Shown one piece after another: positions 17,635 through 27,337 of a stretch of DNA of 64,000 nt (the stretch's first letter is position 1; each line of letters opens with the position of its first letter). The stretch comes from Clostridiaceae bacterium (lineage in GTDB: Bacteria > Bacillota > Clostridia > DSM-8532), in contig JAAYAD010000069.1 in assembly GCA_012719545.1 (NCBI GenBank), positions 1-64,000 of the forward strand, written 5' to 3'. The notes under the pieces were generated by a model. That model ran no database searches. It was not told where the DNA came from and was given only the letters and a program-made list of their open reading frames with translations. Made by a program: the position numbers and the translations under genes.

Positions 17635-18819
17635 TCACTCTCCCTTAATAAAGTCTTCATACAATGGCGACATCTTTCTGAGCTTTTCAACTATTTCAGC
17701 AAGGCAGTCAACCAAATAATCAACCTCTTCTTCAGTATTCTGCTCTCCGAATGTCAGCCTTAAAGAACCATGAGCAATCTCATGGGGAAGGCCAATGGCA
17801 AGCAAAACATGGGATGGATCCAAAGAGCCGGAAGTGCAGGCTGAACCGCTGGACGCCTTAATACCCTTCATATCAAGCATTAAAAGAATTGACTCGCCTT
17901 CAACAAATTTAAATGAGACATTGAGATTTCCGGGCAAACGCTTTTCCCTGTGCCCATTCAGGCGGACATGAGGGATTCTTTCCATAATCCCTTTAAGAGC
18001 CCTCTCGCGCAGGTTGTAAAGCTTTTCATAATGGGCATCGAGATTTATTGTTGCAAGTTCAAGGGCTTTAGCCAAACCAACAATGCCGGGAACATTTTCT
18101 GTTCCTGCACGCTTGTTTCTTTCCTGGTGTCCTCCATGGATGAGGTTTTCAAGTCTGACTCCTTTTCTAATATAAAGCACACCGGTTCCTTTAGGGCCAT
18201 AGAACTTGTGTCCGGAAATTGACAAGAGATCCACACCCAGTTCCTGTACGTTAATACGGATGTTGCCGGCTGCCTGAACTGCGTCGGAATGCATAAGAAC
18301 CTTATGTTTTTTACAGATTTCTGCAATTTCTTTAATAGGTTGAATTGTGCCAATTTCATTGTTGGCCATCATAATTGAGACAATAATTGTGTCGGGACGG
18401 ATTGCCTTCTCAACGTCGGCAGGGTTTACAAGGCCCTCCTCGTCAACAGGAATGTAGGTAACATCAAATCCTTCTCTTTTCAAAAACTCACAGGTTTCTG
18501 AAATTGCAGGGTGCTCAATGGCTGATGTTATAATGTGCTTGCCCTTTTTCCTTCCGGCAAAGGCTGCACCCTTGAGAGCCCAGTTATTGGCCTCAGTACC
18601 TGAACCGGTAAAATATATTTCGGACGGTTCGGCAGCGCCAAGGCACTTAGCTACTGTGCTTCTCGCATCTTCAATAGCTTTCCTGTTAGAACGTCCAATG
18701 GAATATATAGACGAAGCATTGCCATATTCTTGGGTAAAATAAGGCTTCATGGCTTCAAACACTTCAGTCTTTACATATGTGGTCGCAGCATGATCAAAAT
18801 ATATAACCTTATCCTGCAT
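17635..18819 (-). CDS. nifS: cysteine desulfurase
   Basis: A 394-aa PLP enzyme converting cysteine to alanine and enzyme-bound persulfide. The PLP lysine is Lys205 in SGHKFYGPKG, the cofactor-binding TGSGTEANN is at 71-79, and the catalytic cysteine is Cys328 in SSGSACTSGS on the C-terminal mobile loop. Length and loop fit the group I NifS/IscS branch. Paired with iscU; no IscR-type regulator gene is adjacent. Confidence 0.96.
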   Translation of the reverse strand: MQDKVIYFDHAATTYVKTEVFEAMKPYFTQEYGNASSIYSIGRSNRKAIEDARSTVAKCLGAAEPSEIYFTGSGTEANNWALKGAAFAGRKKGKHIITSAIEHPAISETCEFLKREGFDVTYIPVDEEGLVNPADVEKAIRPDTIIVSIMMANNEIGTIQPIKEIAEICKKHKVLMHSDAVQAAGNIRINVQELGVDLLSISGHKFYGPKGTGVLYIRKGVRLENLIHGGHQERNKRAGTENVPGIVGLAKALELATINLDAHYEKLYNLRERALKGIMERIPHVRLNGHREKRLPGNLNVSFKFVEGESILLMLDMKGIKASSGSACTSGSLDPSHVLLAIGLPHEIAHGSLRLTFGEQNTEEEVDYLVDCLAEIVEKLRKMSPLYEDFIKGE

Positions 18820-19159
18820 TCGTGCCTTACTTCCTTTCTTTCTCTCCTAAAATGTCCACTGAAATTTTAACACTTGTTAAAGTATGTATAATGTGATCTG
18901 CCTCACAATTACTAAAAAACTAACAAACAAGTATTAAATATTGTTTTATAAATAAATTAATCCCATTAAAAATATCATATCTAAATTAGCACTGCATCAT
19001 TCAAAAGTCAACGAATTTAATGCGAAAAGCCTTTTCTGACATAAATATATTTTAGGAATTTTTTTGAACAATAATCGTAAATGTTTAAAGGCAGCCATAA
19101 CTTTCTTGAATTGGCCTGTGTTTATGCAGTATAAGCTGCCTTATAAATCACCATTATTA
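18820..19159. other. intergenic region between nifS and araD
   Basis: About 340 bases without a gene. It contains a hyphenated palindrome TTAACA-CT-TGTTAA at 18867-18880, about 50 bases upstream of nifS, which could be an operator, and a weak long-range repeat (AAGGCAGC at 19088, GCTGCCTT at 19135). Nothing else is evident. Confidence 0.4.
18867..18880. promoter_or_regulatory. palindrome upstream of nifS, possible operator
   Basis: TTAACA-CT-TGTTAA, a 6-2-6 inverted repeat placed 48 bases upstream of the nifS start. Position fits a repressor site for the iron-sulfur operon, but no named regulator motif is matched with confidence. Confidence 0.35.
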
Positions 19160-19202
19160 TTCAAAAAATTATGCCCGGCTAATATTCGTACTTGCCGGGC
19201 AG
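19160..19202 (-). terminator. terminator of the araR-araD unit
   Basis: TGCCCGGC (19172-19179) pairs with GCCGGGCA (19194-19201). On the minus strand the stem is followed by TAATTTTTTGAA. It lies 17 bases behind the araD stop. Confidence 0.85.
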
Positions 19203-19218
19203 GTTATAGTCATGTGTT

Positions 19219-19911
19219 TTACTTCTGGCCATAATATGCATTGGCGCCGTGTTTTCTTAAATAATGCTTATCAAGAAGTTCTTTCTGCATTGATGTTATA
19301 TTGGGATTTAATGAAATAGTATGCCAAGCCATCATTGCCAGTTCTTCCAGAACTACCGCGTTATGAACAGCATCTTTGGGAGATTTCCCCCAGGTAAACG
19401 GCCCATGGCTGTGGACAAGAACTGCAGGTATATCGTCAGCAGAAATATCTTTAAATGTTTCAACAATCACCTTGCCTGTCTCCAGCTCATAATCCCCGCC
19501 AATCTCAGCAGGAGTCATTTTGCGGGTGCAAGGGATGGTACCGTAGAAATAGTCGCCATGGGTAGTGCCTAAGGCGGGTATGGACATACCTGCCTGCGCA
19601 AAAATAGTAGCCCAGCGGCTGTGAGTGTGCACTATGCCCGAAATATTTTTAAAATTCCGATAAAGTTCAAGATGAGTGGGAGTGTCGGAGGATGGCTTTA
19701 AGTTTCCTTCTACTACTTTACCTGTCTCAAGGTCTACAACTACCATATCCTCGGCTTTCATTTTGTCATATTCTACACCGCTGGGCTTTATGACTACCAA
19801 GCCTTTTTCGCGGTCAATTCCTGATACATTGCCCCAGGTAAATATAACAAGACCATATTGAGGTAATTCCAGATTAGCTTCAAATACCTCCTGTTTCAGT
19901 TGCTCCAACAT
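19219..19911 (-). CDS. araD: L-ribulose-5-phosphate 4-epimerase
   Basis: A 230-aa class II aldolase/epimerase that converts L-ribulose 5-phosphate to D-xylulose 5-phosphate, the last arabinose-specific step. Zn ligands are His95 and His97 (GIVHTHSRW) and a later His in LVHSHGPF (about 167-169). Phosphate-binding segments TWGNVS and KPSG are at 25-44, and SSDTPTH at 74-80. I start at the ATG at 19911 (AAGGAA 11 bases upstream); the longer frame adds 19 poorly conserved residues. It is last in the araR transcription unit. Confidence 0.95.
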   Translation of the reverse strand: MLEQLKQEVFEANLELPQYGLVIFTWGNVSGIDREKGLVVIKPSGVEYDKMKAEDMVVVDLETGKVVEGNLKPSSDTPTHLELYRNFKNISGIVHTHSRWATIFAQAGMSIPALGTTHGDYFYGTIPCTRKMTPAEIGGDYELETGKVIVETFKDISADDIPAVLVHSHGPFTWGKSPKDAVHNAVVLEELAMMAWHTISLNPNITSMQKELLDKHYLRKHGANAYYGQK

Positions 19912-20062
19912 ATTGCTGACATTCCTTTCTTTAATTAATGCCAATACAGGTATTATTGGTCTTTCCAAATTTCAATCTCAAATTTGGGCCTTAATTTTAG
20001 CATTTTAAATTTAATTAGTTTTCGATTGGCATCTGTTCTGATGCCTATTTCAAGCTATTTTA

Positions 20063-20389
20063 TTAATCATTGTCTTTTATATCTAAATCATTCGTTTCTT
20101 CATTCTTACTGATTTCTGCAATGTTTTCTTTCTCAATATTGTCAGTTTCTTCATCGGCTTGAGCAATCTGAGGATTTTTATTTAAACGAATCATATTACG
20201 TGCTGAATGAACAACAAGCAATATGCCCACCACAGCAAAAAGTATCGTTGCCACGGCAATAATGATTCGGTTGGCATTACCATTGTTCCACTCTTTTATA
20301 AGTGAATAGTCTAAATACAGCAAATATAAGCCTGCTACAAGGCGCAGTGAGTATGATGTCATATCGGATCTTCCGCCTTTTTCTTTCAT
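20063..20389 (-). CDS. small two-helix membrane protein in the arabinose operon
   Basis: A 108-aa protein with two probable transmembrane segments (about 14-31 and 41-62) and a charged, Glu/Asp/Asn-rich C-terminal tail from about residue 72. AGGAG precedes the ATG. It lies 21 bases behind araR and about 150 bases before araD. I do not recognise it; it is not a known arabinose enzyme and may be a passenger in the operon. Confidence 0.65.
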   Translation of the reverse strand: MKEKGGRSDMTSYSLRLVAGLYLLYLDYSLIKEWNNGNANRIIIAVATILFAVVGILLVVHSARNMIRLNKNPQIAQADEETDNIEKENIAEISKNEETNDLDIKDND

Positions 20390-20409
20390 TATGGCCTCTC
20401 CTTTTCTTG

Positions 20410-21495
20410 TTATGTCCTTACTATTTTTTTCACAGATTCTCTAACAGTTATACTTGGCGTAAATTCTTTCATGCCGTTGAAAGAGGGATCATCTATCATT
20501 TTCAACAGGTTTTCTGCGATTGCTTTTCCTATTTCAAGAAAAGGATAGCCAATGGATGTCAGGGGTACTTCGCACAAATTGGCCAGGTGAGAATTGTCCA
20601 CGCTGATAATTGACAAATCCTCAGGAATGCGGATACCATTTTTCAAGCAAATATTAACTATCTCAAAGGCAACTTCATCGTTGTAGCATAAGCATGCGGT
20701 ACAATTCTGCAATCTTCTTAAAATTCTGTCCACATTATCTGCCATGTGTCTTTGATCCTCGGTATCCAGCCAGAGGATATGCTCATCCATAACCTGCAGC
20801 CCATGATCAGCCATTCCTTTGCGATATCCGGCATATCTTAAATGGCCCTGATAGTCGTCGGATTTAAATATACCCGCTATCTTTTCATGGCCACATTCAA
20901 TGAGATAATTTGCCGCCATAAGCCCTACTTCCCTATCATTCATTGAAACATGCGGAATATTCAGACCCGGATAATAGCAGTTCAAAAACAGGATTGGAAG
21001 TTTTCTTTTTAAGATTTCATGGTAATATTCCAAATTTGGATTGGGAAGAGCGCTTTTGGTTGTTTCAATGATTAATCCGTCAATATTGTTTTTCTCCAGT
21101 ATGTTTTTTAATACCTCTGACTCCTTCACATGTGAATTGTATGTGAAGGAAATCTGAGCATTATACCCTGCTTTTGAAGTTACATCCTCAATACCTTTTA
21201 TGATATTAGGAAAGATATAACTGTCCACATAGGTAGTTACAACCGCAATATTCATAGTTTTCTGGCGGTCTGACGCATATATGTCCTTAACATATGTCCC
21301 GCTTCCCTGACGCCGTTCTATGATATTATCACGTTCAAGTACGCTTATACCCTGACGGACAGTTTGACGGCTCATATTAAACATGCTGCTGAACTCGTGC
21401 TCCGAATACAGCCTGTCGCCTGGTTTTAACTCATTCTGATTTATTTTTTCCTTCACCCAATTGACCAGTTCCATGTATTTTGGGGTTTTTGCCAT
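20410..21495 (-). CDS. araR: GntR/LacI-hybrid arabinose repressor AraR
   Basis: A 361-aa regulator with a GntR-type winged helix at the N-terminus (about 5-75, including MFNMSRQTVRQGISVLERD) and a LacI/periplasmic-binding-protein effector domain (about 80-360, with NIAVVTTY and DLSIISVDNS). This architecture is that of Bacillus AraR, which leaves DNA when it binds L-arabinose. The ATG at 21495 (AGGAG 8 bases upstream) is preferred to the GTG one codon earlier. Its position among araD, araA and a sugar importer supports the name. Confidence 0.92.
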   Translation of the reverse strand: MAKTPKYMELVNWVKEKINQNELKPGDRLYSEHEFSSMFNMSRQTVRQGISVLERDNIIERRQGSGTYVKDIYASDRQKTMNIAVVTTYVDSYIFPNIIKGIEDVTSKAGYNAQISFTYNSHVKESEVLKNILEKNNIDGLIIETTKSALPNPNLEYYHEILKRKLPILFLNCYYPGLNIPHVSMNDREVGLMAANYLIECGHEKIAGIFKSDDYQGHLRYAGYRKGMADHGLQVMDEHILWLDTEDQRHMADNVDRILRRLQNCTACLCYNDEVAFEIVNICLKNGIRIPEDLSIISVDNSHLANLCEVPLTSIGYPFLEIGKAIAENLLKMIDDPSFNGMKEFTPSITVRESVKKIVRT

Positions 21496-21524
21496 CACTA
21501 TCTCTCCTAATATCCTTGTGTATA

Positions 21525-21540
21525 TCTTGTTAGTACGTCT
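21525..21540. promoter_or_regulatory. candidate AraR operator at araR
   Basis: TTGTTAGTACGTCT resembles the stronger sites at 27607 and 25725 (TTGTATGTAC core) at 8 of 10 core positions. It lies between the araR promoter and start codon, so autoregulation is plausible. Confidence 0.45.
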
Positions 21541-21564
21541 GTCTGATGTATTTCACATTTTAAT

Positions 21565-21593
21565 ATAATAACTTGTCAAAGTTGTCTAGTCAA
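21565..21593 (-). promoter_or_regulatory. sigma A-type promoter of araR
   Basis: TTGACT (21588-21593 complement) and TATTAT (21565-21570 complement) with a 17-base spacer, directly behind the gguB stop codon and about 70 bases before araR. Confidence 0.55.
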
Positions 21594-21595
21594 AT

Positions 21596-22762
21596 TTATT
21601 TGTCTTTATTCTTTGAAAGCATATCAAAAGTTACTGCTCCCAACAGAACTATACCTTTTACAACCTTCTGGATATCGGTTGACCATCCAAGAAGCGACAT
21701 GCCGTTGTTGAGAACACCCATAATCAATGCGCCTACAACAGCACCCATAATGGTACCGATACCACCGTATGTAGATGCACCGCCTATGTAACAGGAAGCA
21801 ATTGCATCCATTTCAAAACCGTCTCCGGCCTTTGGAGTAGCCGATGCATTTCGTGCTGACAATACAATGCCTGCCACGGCGCACAAAAGACCCATATTTG
21901 TGTATACCCAGAAAAATACTTTCTTAGTATTGATACCGGATAGTCTTGCAGCTTTTGCGTTTCCGCCCAATGCATAGATTTGGCGTCCAGCGACAGTTTG
22001 GCTTGTAATAAACTGATAGATTCCAATCAATACGGCCATCAATACAAGGACAACAGGTATTCCTCTATACATTGCCAGCTTCAGCATGAAGAACCATATT
22101 AATCCTATAATAACCAGGGTTTTTATTGTTGTCTGCCATACAGGAACCGTATCAAAGCCGTATTTCAGTTTTGTCCTGTGGGATCTTATTTCAGTCAGTA
22201 TAACCAAAATAGTGGCGACAACAGCAATTATAATGCAGATAAGGTCCAGGGGCTTTCCATTGGAACCAATGTTTATAGTAGGCATGTATCCGGCACCAAC
22301 TTTGGTGTATTCGGGAGGAAGCGGCCCCTTGGTCTGAGCCTTTAATGCAACATATGTAAGTCCGCGGCCCATAAGCATTGTTGCCAATGTGACAATAAAG
22401 GGTGGGATTCCAAGGGCAGCAATAAAGAATCCTTCAAACATACCCACAATAAGTCCTACAACAAGTACCACAAGAAAGGCTATTGGAACCGGTATCCCAT
22501 AATCCAAAACCATGATTGCACAGATAGCACCGGTCATCGCAACAGTGGAACCTACACCAAGGTCAATATTACCTGTCAGTACGCATAGCAGCATACCTAC
22601 AGCCAGGATAACAACGTAACTGTTCTGCATTACCAGGTTGTTGATGTTCATCACTGTAGCGTTTAATCCGCCTGACAATATGTAAAAAATGAGGTAAATG
22701 ACTATCAGTGCAATAAGCATGCCATATTGTTTCACATCAATATTGACTTTTTTTCTTTCCAT
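21596..22762 (-). CDS. gguB: monosaccharide ABC transporter permease (GguB/MmsB type)
   Basis: A 388-aa inner-membrane permease of the ribose/arabinose CUT2 family, with about 10 hydrophobic helices and the family segments GNIDLGVGSTVAMTGA and GIPPFIVTLATMLMGRGL near the N-terminal half, and ALGGNAKAARLSGINT late. Its long form with an inserted loop (about 178-215) fits the GguB/MmsB subgroup that imports several aldoses. The ATG overlaps the gguA stop (TAATG), so the pair is translationally coupled. Confidence 0.92.
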   Translation of the reverse strand: MERKKVNIDVKQYGMLIALIVIYLIFYILSGGLNATVMNINNLVMQNSYVVILAVGMLLCVLTGNIDLGVGSTVAMTGAICAIMVLDYGIPVPIAFLVVLVVGLIVGMFEGFFIAALGIPPFIVTLATMLMGRGLTYVALKAQTKGPLPPEYTKVGAGYMPTINIGSNGKPLDLICIIIAVVATILVILTEIRSHRTKLKYGFDTVPVWQTTIKTLVIIGLIWFFMLKLAMYRGIPVVLVLMAVLIGIYQFITSQTVAGRQIYALGGNAKAARLSGINTKKVFFWVYTNMGLLCAVAGIVLSARNASATPKAGDGFEMDAIASCYIGGASTYGGIGTIMGAVVGALIMGVLNNGMSLLGWSTDIQKVVKGIVLLGAVTFDMLSKNKDK

Positions 22763-24312
22763 TATTCATTCCCCTTCCCTGAATGTGTAACAATACATTT
22801 CATGATTTTTTCCTGAGATAATTCATTATGCTGCAGTTCTCCAACAACCTCTCCTCTGTTGAGAACATAAATACGGTCGCACATTCCTATAAGTTCAGGC
22901 ATTTCAGATGAGATGAAAATAATTGCTTTTCCTGCTTTCGCAAGATCGTTGATGATATTGTAAATTTCATATTTTGCACCGACATCAATGCCTCTTGTTG
23001 GTTCATCAAGAATTAATATATCCGGGTCCATCATCATCCATTTTGAAAGTACTACTTTTTGCTGGTTGCCTCCCGATAGGGATCCCACAACCTGTTCAAT
23101 GGAATTGGTTTTTATATTTATGGCTTTTCTATATTTTTCGGCGGCCAACAGTTCTTCATTTTTATTTATAACACCATTTTTCGAAAACAGCTCGGATAGT
23201 GAGGCAATGGTCATATTGCGCTTTACGCTGTCAATCAAAATAAGTCCGTAATTTTTTCTGTCCTCTGAAACATAGGCTATTTTATGCCTTATGGCATCGC
23301 TTATATCTTTTAAGTGTACTTCTTTTCCTCTTATTTTTATGGTTCCGTGTACTCTGCTTCCGTAAGCTTTTCCGAACAGGCTCATTGCAAGCTCTGTCCT
23401 GCCTGCGCCCATAAGTCCGGAAAAACCGACAACCTCACCTGCCCTGACATTGAAGGATACATTTTTGATAACCTGTCTGTTTCTATCATCTGGATGATAT
23501 ACATTCCAGTTTTCAACTTCAAAAAGAACATCGCCTATATGGCTGACACGGTCCGGATAACGGTTTTTAAGTTCTCGTCCGACCATGCCTTTGATTATTC
23601 TGTCTTCAGAAAATTCATCCTTTTCTTTTTCCAGGGTTTCAATGGCTTTGCCGTCTCTAAGAATTGTTATGGAGTCGGCTATGGAACTTATTTCATTTAA
23701 TTTGTGGGAAATCATGATACAGGTGATTCCCTGCTCTTTCAACTGACAGATGATATTTAAAAGGTGTTTGCTTTCTTCGTCATTCAAGGCTGCAGTAGGT
23801 TCATCCAGAATCAAAAGGTCTACTTTCTTGGCCAAAGCCTTTGCTATTTCAACAAGCTGCTGCTTTCCCACACCCAGAGAATTTATAGGAGCATTCAGGT
23901 TCTCGTTTTCAAGTCCAACCCTTTTTAGCATTTCCTTTGCTCTGTGATGTGTTTTTGTCCAGTCAATAACGCCTCTGACCTTAGTAACCTCATTTCCTAT
24001 GAAGACATTTTCTGCTATGGATAAATACGGACTTAAGGCAAGCTCCTGGTGAATTATAACTATGCCTTTGCTCTCACTGTCCTTGATGTTATGGAACCGG
24101 CATACTTCCCCGTTGTAAACTATCTCACCTGAGTATGTACCATAGGGGTAGACACCTGAAAGGATATTCATCAGAGTTGATTTACCCGCTCCATTCTCCC
24201 CGCACAAGGCATGGATTTCACCACGTTTTACTGTCAGGCTGACGTCGTCCAAAGCTTTAACGCCGGAGAATTCCTTGGTAATATGCCTCATTTCCAATAT
24301 GATATCCGACAT
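22762..24312 (-). CDS. gguA: monosaccharide ABC transporter ATPase (GguA/MmsA type)
   Basis: A 516-aa duplicated CUT2 ATPase. The N-terminal half has Walker [10 protein letters not shown] and [10 protein letters not shown]; the C-terminal half has the degenerate [10 protein letters not shown], signature LSGGNQQK and [13 protein letters not shown], as in RbsA/MglA/AraG. I start at the ATG at 24312 (GGGAG upstream), directly before the conserved [20 protein letters not shown]. It powers uptake through GguB and is co-transcribed behind the binding-protein gene. Confidence 0.95.
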   Translation of the reverse strand: MSDIILEMRHITKEFSGVKALDDVSLTVKRGEIHALCGENGAGKSTLMNILSGVYPYGTYSGEIVYNGEVCRFHNIKDSESKGIVIIHQELALSPYLSIAENVFIGNEVTKVRGVIDWTKTHHRAKEMLKRVGLENENLNAPINSLGVGKQQLVEIAKALAKKVDLLILDEPTAALNDEESKHLLNIICQLKEQGITCIMISHKLNEISSIADSITILRDGKAIETLEKEKDEFSEDRIIKGMVGRELKNRYPDRVSHIGDVLFEVENWNVYHPDDRNRQVIKNVSFNVRAGEVVGFSGLMGAGRTELAMSLFGKAYGSRVHGTIKIRGKEVHLKDISDAIRHKIAYVSEDRKNYGLILIDSVKRNMTIASLSELFSKNGVINKNEELLAAEKYRKAINIKTNSIEQVVGSLSGGNQQKVVLSKWMMMDPDILILDEPTRGIDVGAKYEIYNIINDLAKAGKAIIFISSEMPELIGMCDRIYVLNRGEVVGELQHNELSQEKIMKCIVTHSGKGNE

Positions 24313-24335
24313 TTTCTCAGCTCCCTTTTTTACTA

Positions 24336-24366
24336 AGAAAGGTGACAACTAAATTGCCACCTTTCT
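24336..24366 (-). repeat. intercistronic hairpin behind the sugar-binding-protein gene
   Basis: AGAAAGGTG (24336-24344) pairs with CACCTTTCT (24358-24366). No T run follows on the minus strand, so it is more likely an mRNA-stabilising or partial-attenuation hairpin than a full terminator between the binding-protein gene and gguA. Confidence 0.6.
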
Positions 24367-24394
24367 CGTGCCATATGCATATATGTTATTACAA

Positions 24395-25543
24395 TTACTT
24401 CAACTGATCCTCTGTATAATATCCGGAGTCAATCAATACTTCTTTGTAATTGTCCTTGTCTACCGGTACGGGTGTACACAGGTAAGAAGGTACTACCTTA
24501 ACATTGTTATGATAGGTTGTGGTATCGTTTATCTCAGGTTCGCTGCCTTCAAGAACTGCCTGAACCATTTTTACGCATTTCTCGGCAAGAACACGGGTAT
24601 CCTTGAAAATACTCATGGTCTGTGTTCCGTTAATTATATTCTTAACAGCCATTATTTCAGCATCCTGTCCGGTAATCAGCGGCCATCCGTCTCCGGGAGT
24701 ATATCCGGCACCCAGAAGAGCTGCGGCACATCCATAGCTCAATCCGTCGAATACACTGGCTACGATATCCAGATGATGCCCGTCTGCGTAGAAACCTGAG
24801 AGAATATCTTCACAACGTTTCTGTGCTGCTTCCTGGCTCCAGCGAAGGGTATTTGTCTGTGAAAAGTCGGTCTGGCCAGATCTGCACACTAACACTCCGC
24901 TTTCAAGGTATTTGTCCAGTACCTTGTGAACGCCCCTGTCAAAGAAAACTGCATTATTGTCATCAGGTGAGCCCATAAAGAATTCAATATTGTATGTTCT
25001 TCCTTCCTCTTTAGCAGTAGCTAATTTCATCTTCTCTTCTATGTACTCGCCGACGATTCTTCCTACACCTTCGTTATCAAAGGTTGCGTAGTATGATACT
25101 GCGTCAGTATCCATAAGAAGTCTGTCATAAGCTATTACCGGAATGCCGTTCTGTTTTGCCTGTTCAAGAACATTTACCAAAGCTGTTGAGTCAATTGATG
25201 CGATAACTAAGCAGTTAGCTCCGCTTGTAATCATGTTTTCGATCTGTGAAACCTGAACCTGAACATCATCTTCAGCATACTGCAGATCTACTTCATATCC
25301 CAATGCTTCCAGTTGCTTTTTCATGTTGTCTCCGTCCTGAATCCATCTCTGTGAAGATTGGGTAGGCATAGCAACTGCAACTTTTTTCTTCGCAGCCTTT
25401 GGAGTTGTCTGTCCGGTTGTTTCACTTCCTGGAGATTGATTGTCTGATGTTGAGGTGCCTTCTGTTTTTCCGCAAGCAGCAATTGTGAAGAGCATTGAAA
25501 GAACTAGTAACAAGCAGCTGATTCTTACCAAGACCTTTTTCAT
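24395..25543 (-). CDS. chvE: ChvE-type monosaccharide-binding lipoprotein
   Basis: A 382-aa solute-binding lipoprotein. A basic start and hydrophobic helix end in a lipobox (FTIAAC, Cys at about 24), followed by a Ser/Thr-rich linker and a two-lobed periplasmic-binding fold of the ribose/arabinose type (KVAVAMPTQSSQRW; DGLSYGCAAALLGAGY). It resembles ChvE/MmsE multiple-sugar binding proteins. GGGAGGG precedes the ATG. It heads the importer operon with its own promoter and an AraR-type operator upstream, consistent with L-arabinose uptake. Confidence 0.92.
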   Translation of the reverse strand: MKKVLVRISCLLLVLSMLFTIAACGKTEGTSTSDNQSPGSETTGQTTPKAAKKKVAVAMPTQSSQRWIQDGDNMKKQLEALGYEVDLQYAEDDVQVQVSQIENMITSGANCLVIASIDSTALVNVLEQAKQNGIPVIAYDRLLMDTDAVSYYATFDNEGVGRIVGEYIEEKMKLATAKEEGRTYNIEFFMGSPDDNNAVFFDRGVHKVLDKYLESGVLVCRSGQTDFSQTNTLRWSQEAAQKRCEDILSGFYADGHHLDIVASVFDGLSYGCAAALLGAGYTPGDGWPLITGQDAEIMAVKNIINGTQTMSIFKDTRVLAEKCVKMVQAVLEGSEPEINDTTTYHNNVKVVPSYLCTPVPVDKDNYKEVLIDSGYYTEDQLK

Positions 25544-25671
25544 ATTATTTATACCCTCCCATACTTGTATTTACATTACATGCTTTAAGCATGTTATTGC
25601 ACAGTGGAACAGAAAGGTTTTTAAATAATTTAGATAAAAAAGACTCAAAATTTAGCACCTGTTATGTTTAT

Positions 25672-25700
25672 AAGATACAATGCCAACATCAAAATGTCAA
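25672..25700 (-). promoter_or_regulatory. sigma A-type promoter of the chvE-gguAB operon
   Basis: Minus-strand TTGACA (25695-25700) and TATCTT (25672-25677) are separated by exactly 17 bases. The AraR-like site lies 25 bases upstream of the -35. Confidence 0.65.
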
Positions 25701-25724
25701 TATATTTTTGAAATTTTAATCAAA

Positions 25725-25740
25725 AGTTGTATGTACATAT
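25725..25740. promoter_or_regulatory. AraR-like operator upstream of chvE
   Basis: AGTTGTATGTACATAT shares its first 12 bases with the perfect palindrome at 27607. A further half-like ACTTGTATGA follows at about 25751. Confidence 0.65.
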
Positions 25741-25817
25741 AACGACTTCAACTTGTATGATTCTTTATTTTCCTTCATTTCTCCTAATTAATCTTATGTA
25801 TGTTTCAAATGATTAAT

Positions 25818-25842
25818 AAACAAAAAGGACCCGAAGGTCCTT
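25818..25842 (-). terminator. terminator of araA
   Basis: AAGGACC (25825-25831) pairs with GGTCCTT (25836-25842) around a tetraloop that reads UUCG on the minus strand; TTTTTG follows. It lies 20 bases after the araA stop. Confidence 0.9.
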
Positions 25843-25861
25843 AAAGCCTTAATAAACAGGC

Positions 25862-27337
25862 TCATTTCAGTTTCCATGCAATATCGTTCAGGAACAGAAT
25901 CTGTTTTAAATTCTCGACAGTTGTATCCTTTGAAATATGAACAAACTCGATATCCATCATTTCGGCAAAATCCTGCATTTGCTCTGCAGTTACCGAATAG
26001 GTAAATACAGTATGATGTGCTCCGCCAGCAAGAATCCAGCATTCCGCACCTGTTTTCAGGTTAGGCTCGGGCCTCCACATTAATCTTGCTACAGGGAGCT
26101 TTGGCATATCAAGAATAGGTTTTACCGCCTCAACATCCTGTACTATCAGTCTTAAACGGCCTCCCATATCAACCAGAGATACAGCAATAGCCTTACCGGA
26201 ACGGCCTTCAAATACCAGACGGGCAGGGTCATTTTTGCCTCCGATTCCCAAAGGATGAACCTCGATTCTTGGCTTATTCTCCGCAATTGACGGGCATACC
26301 TCCAGCATATGGGCACCAAGCGTGAGTTCATTTCCAATGGTAAAGTCGTATGTATAGTCCTCCATGAAAGACGTTCCGCCGGGAAGTCCTTCAGACATCT
26401 TTTTAATAATATGGGTCATTGCAGAAACCTTCCAGTCACCTTCTGCACCAAAGCCGAATCCTTCTTCCATCAGCCTTTGTGTTGCAAGACCAGGAAGCTG
26501 CTCCATTCCGTGAAGATCCTCAAAAGTGTTGGTATAAGCGCCGCAGCCTGCTTCTTTAAGCATCTTTTTCAGTGCAATCTCTATTTTCGCCTGATAGCGG
26601 ACGGCCTGAATGTTGTCAGTTGCAAGAATATATTTTTCCTTGTATTCTTCCATCAACGCATCTACCTGAGCATCGGTGACGCTGTTAATTTCCTGCACCA
26701 GATCACCCACGGCCATTGTATTGACCTGCCATCCCAGCTTAATCTGGGCTTCAACTTTATCTCCTTCGGTAACCGCAACATGGCGCATGTTGTCACCAAA
26801 ACGCATTACTTTCAAATTTCTGCTTACTATAACGCCTACTGCCGCTCTCATCCAGTTGCCGAGCCTTATTTGAACATCCTTGTCCTCCCAGTATCCTGCA
26901 ATTACTTTTCTTGGGATTCTCAATCTGGTGCCTATAAATCCATGCTCACGGTCACCGTGGGCGGACTGATTCAGGTTCATAAAATCCATGTCAATTTCAT
27001 TGGGAATGCATCTGTTGAACTGTGTATGCAAATGGCAATAGGGTTTATTTAATATAGACAGACCATTGATCCACATTTTAGAGGGAGAGAAGGTGTGCAT
27101 CCAGGTAATAATACCTGCGCAATTTTCATCGTAATTTGCTTCCTTTATAACCTTTGTGATTTCATCAGGTGTAGTTACAATGGGCTTGTATACTACTGAG
27201 CAGGGTATGTATTCAGACTGATTCAGCTTATCGGCTATAATTTTGGAATGTTCTTCAACATGTTTTAATGTCTCAGGCCCATAAAGGTGCTGGGAGCCGA
27301 CAATAAACCAAAATTCATATCTTTTAAGGGATGACAT
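25862..27337 (-). CDS. araA: L-arabinose isomerase
   Basis: A 491-aa enzyme interconverting L-arabinose and L-ribulose. It begins MSSLKRYEFWFIVGSQHLYG, the canonical AraA start, and is of normal family length (about 490-500). Conserved blocks include GIITWMHTFSPSKMWI, the substrate/metal region GFGFGAEGDWK and MEDYTYDF, and late His residues in GGAHHTVF. AGGAGG lies 7 bases before the ATG. It is monocistronic, with a long leader holding an AraR-type operator. No ribulokinase gene (araB) is present in the window. Confidence 0.97.
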   Translation of the reverse strand: MSSLKRYEFWFIVGSQHLYGPETLKHVEEHSKIIADKLNQSEYIPCSVVYKPIVTTPDEITKVIKEANYDENCAGIITWMHTFSPSKMWINGLSILNKPYCHLHTQFNRCIPNEIDMDFMNLNQSAHGDREHGFIGTRLRIPRKVIAGYWEDKDVQIRLGNWMRAAVGVIVSRNLKVMRFGDNMRHVAVTEGDKVEAQIKLGWQVNTMAVGDLVQEINSVTDAQVDALMEEYKEKYILATDNIQAVRYQAKIEIALKKMLKEAGCGAYTNTFEDLHGMEQLPGLATQRLMEEGFGFGAEGDWKVSAMTHIIKKMSEGLPGGTSFMEDYTYDFTIGNELTLGAHMLEVCPSIAENKPRIEVHPLGIGGKNDPARLVFEGRSGKAIAVSLVDMGGRLRLIVQDVEAVKPILDMPKLPVARLMWRPEPNLKTGAECWILAGGAHHTVFTYSVTAEQMQDFAEMMDIEFVHISKDTTVENLKQILFLNDIAWKLK

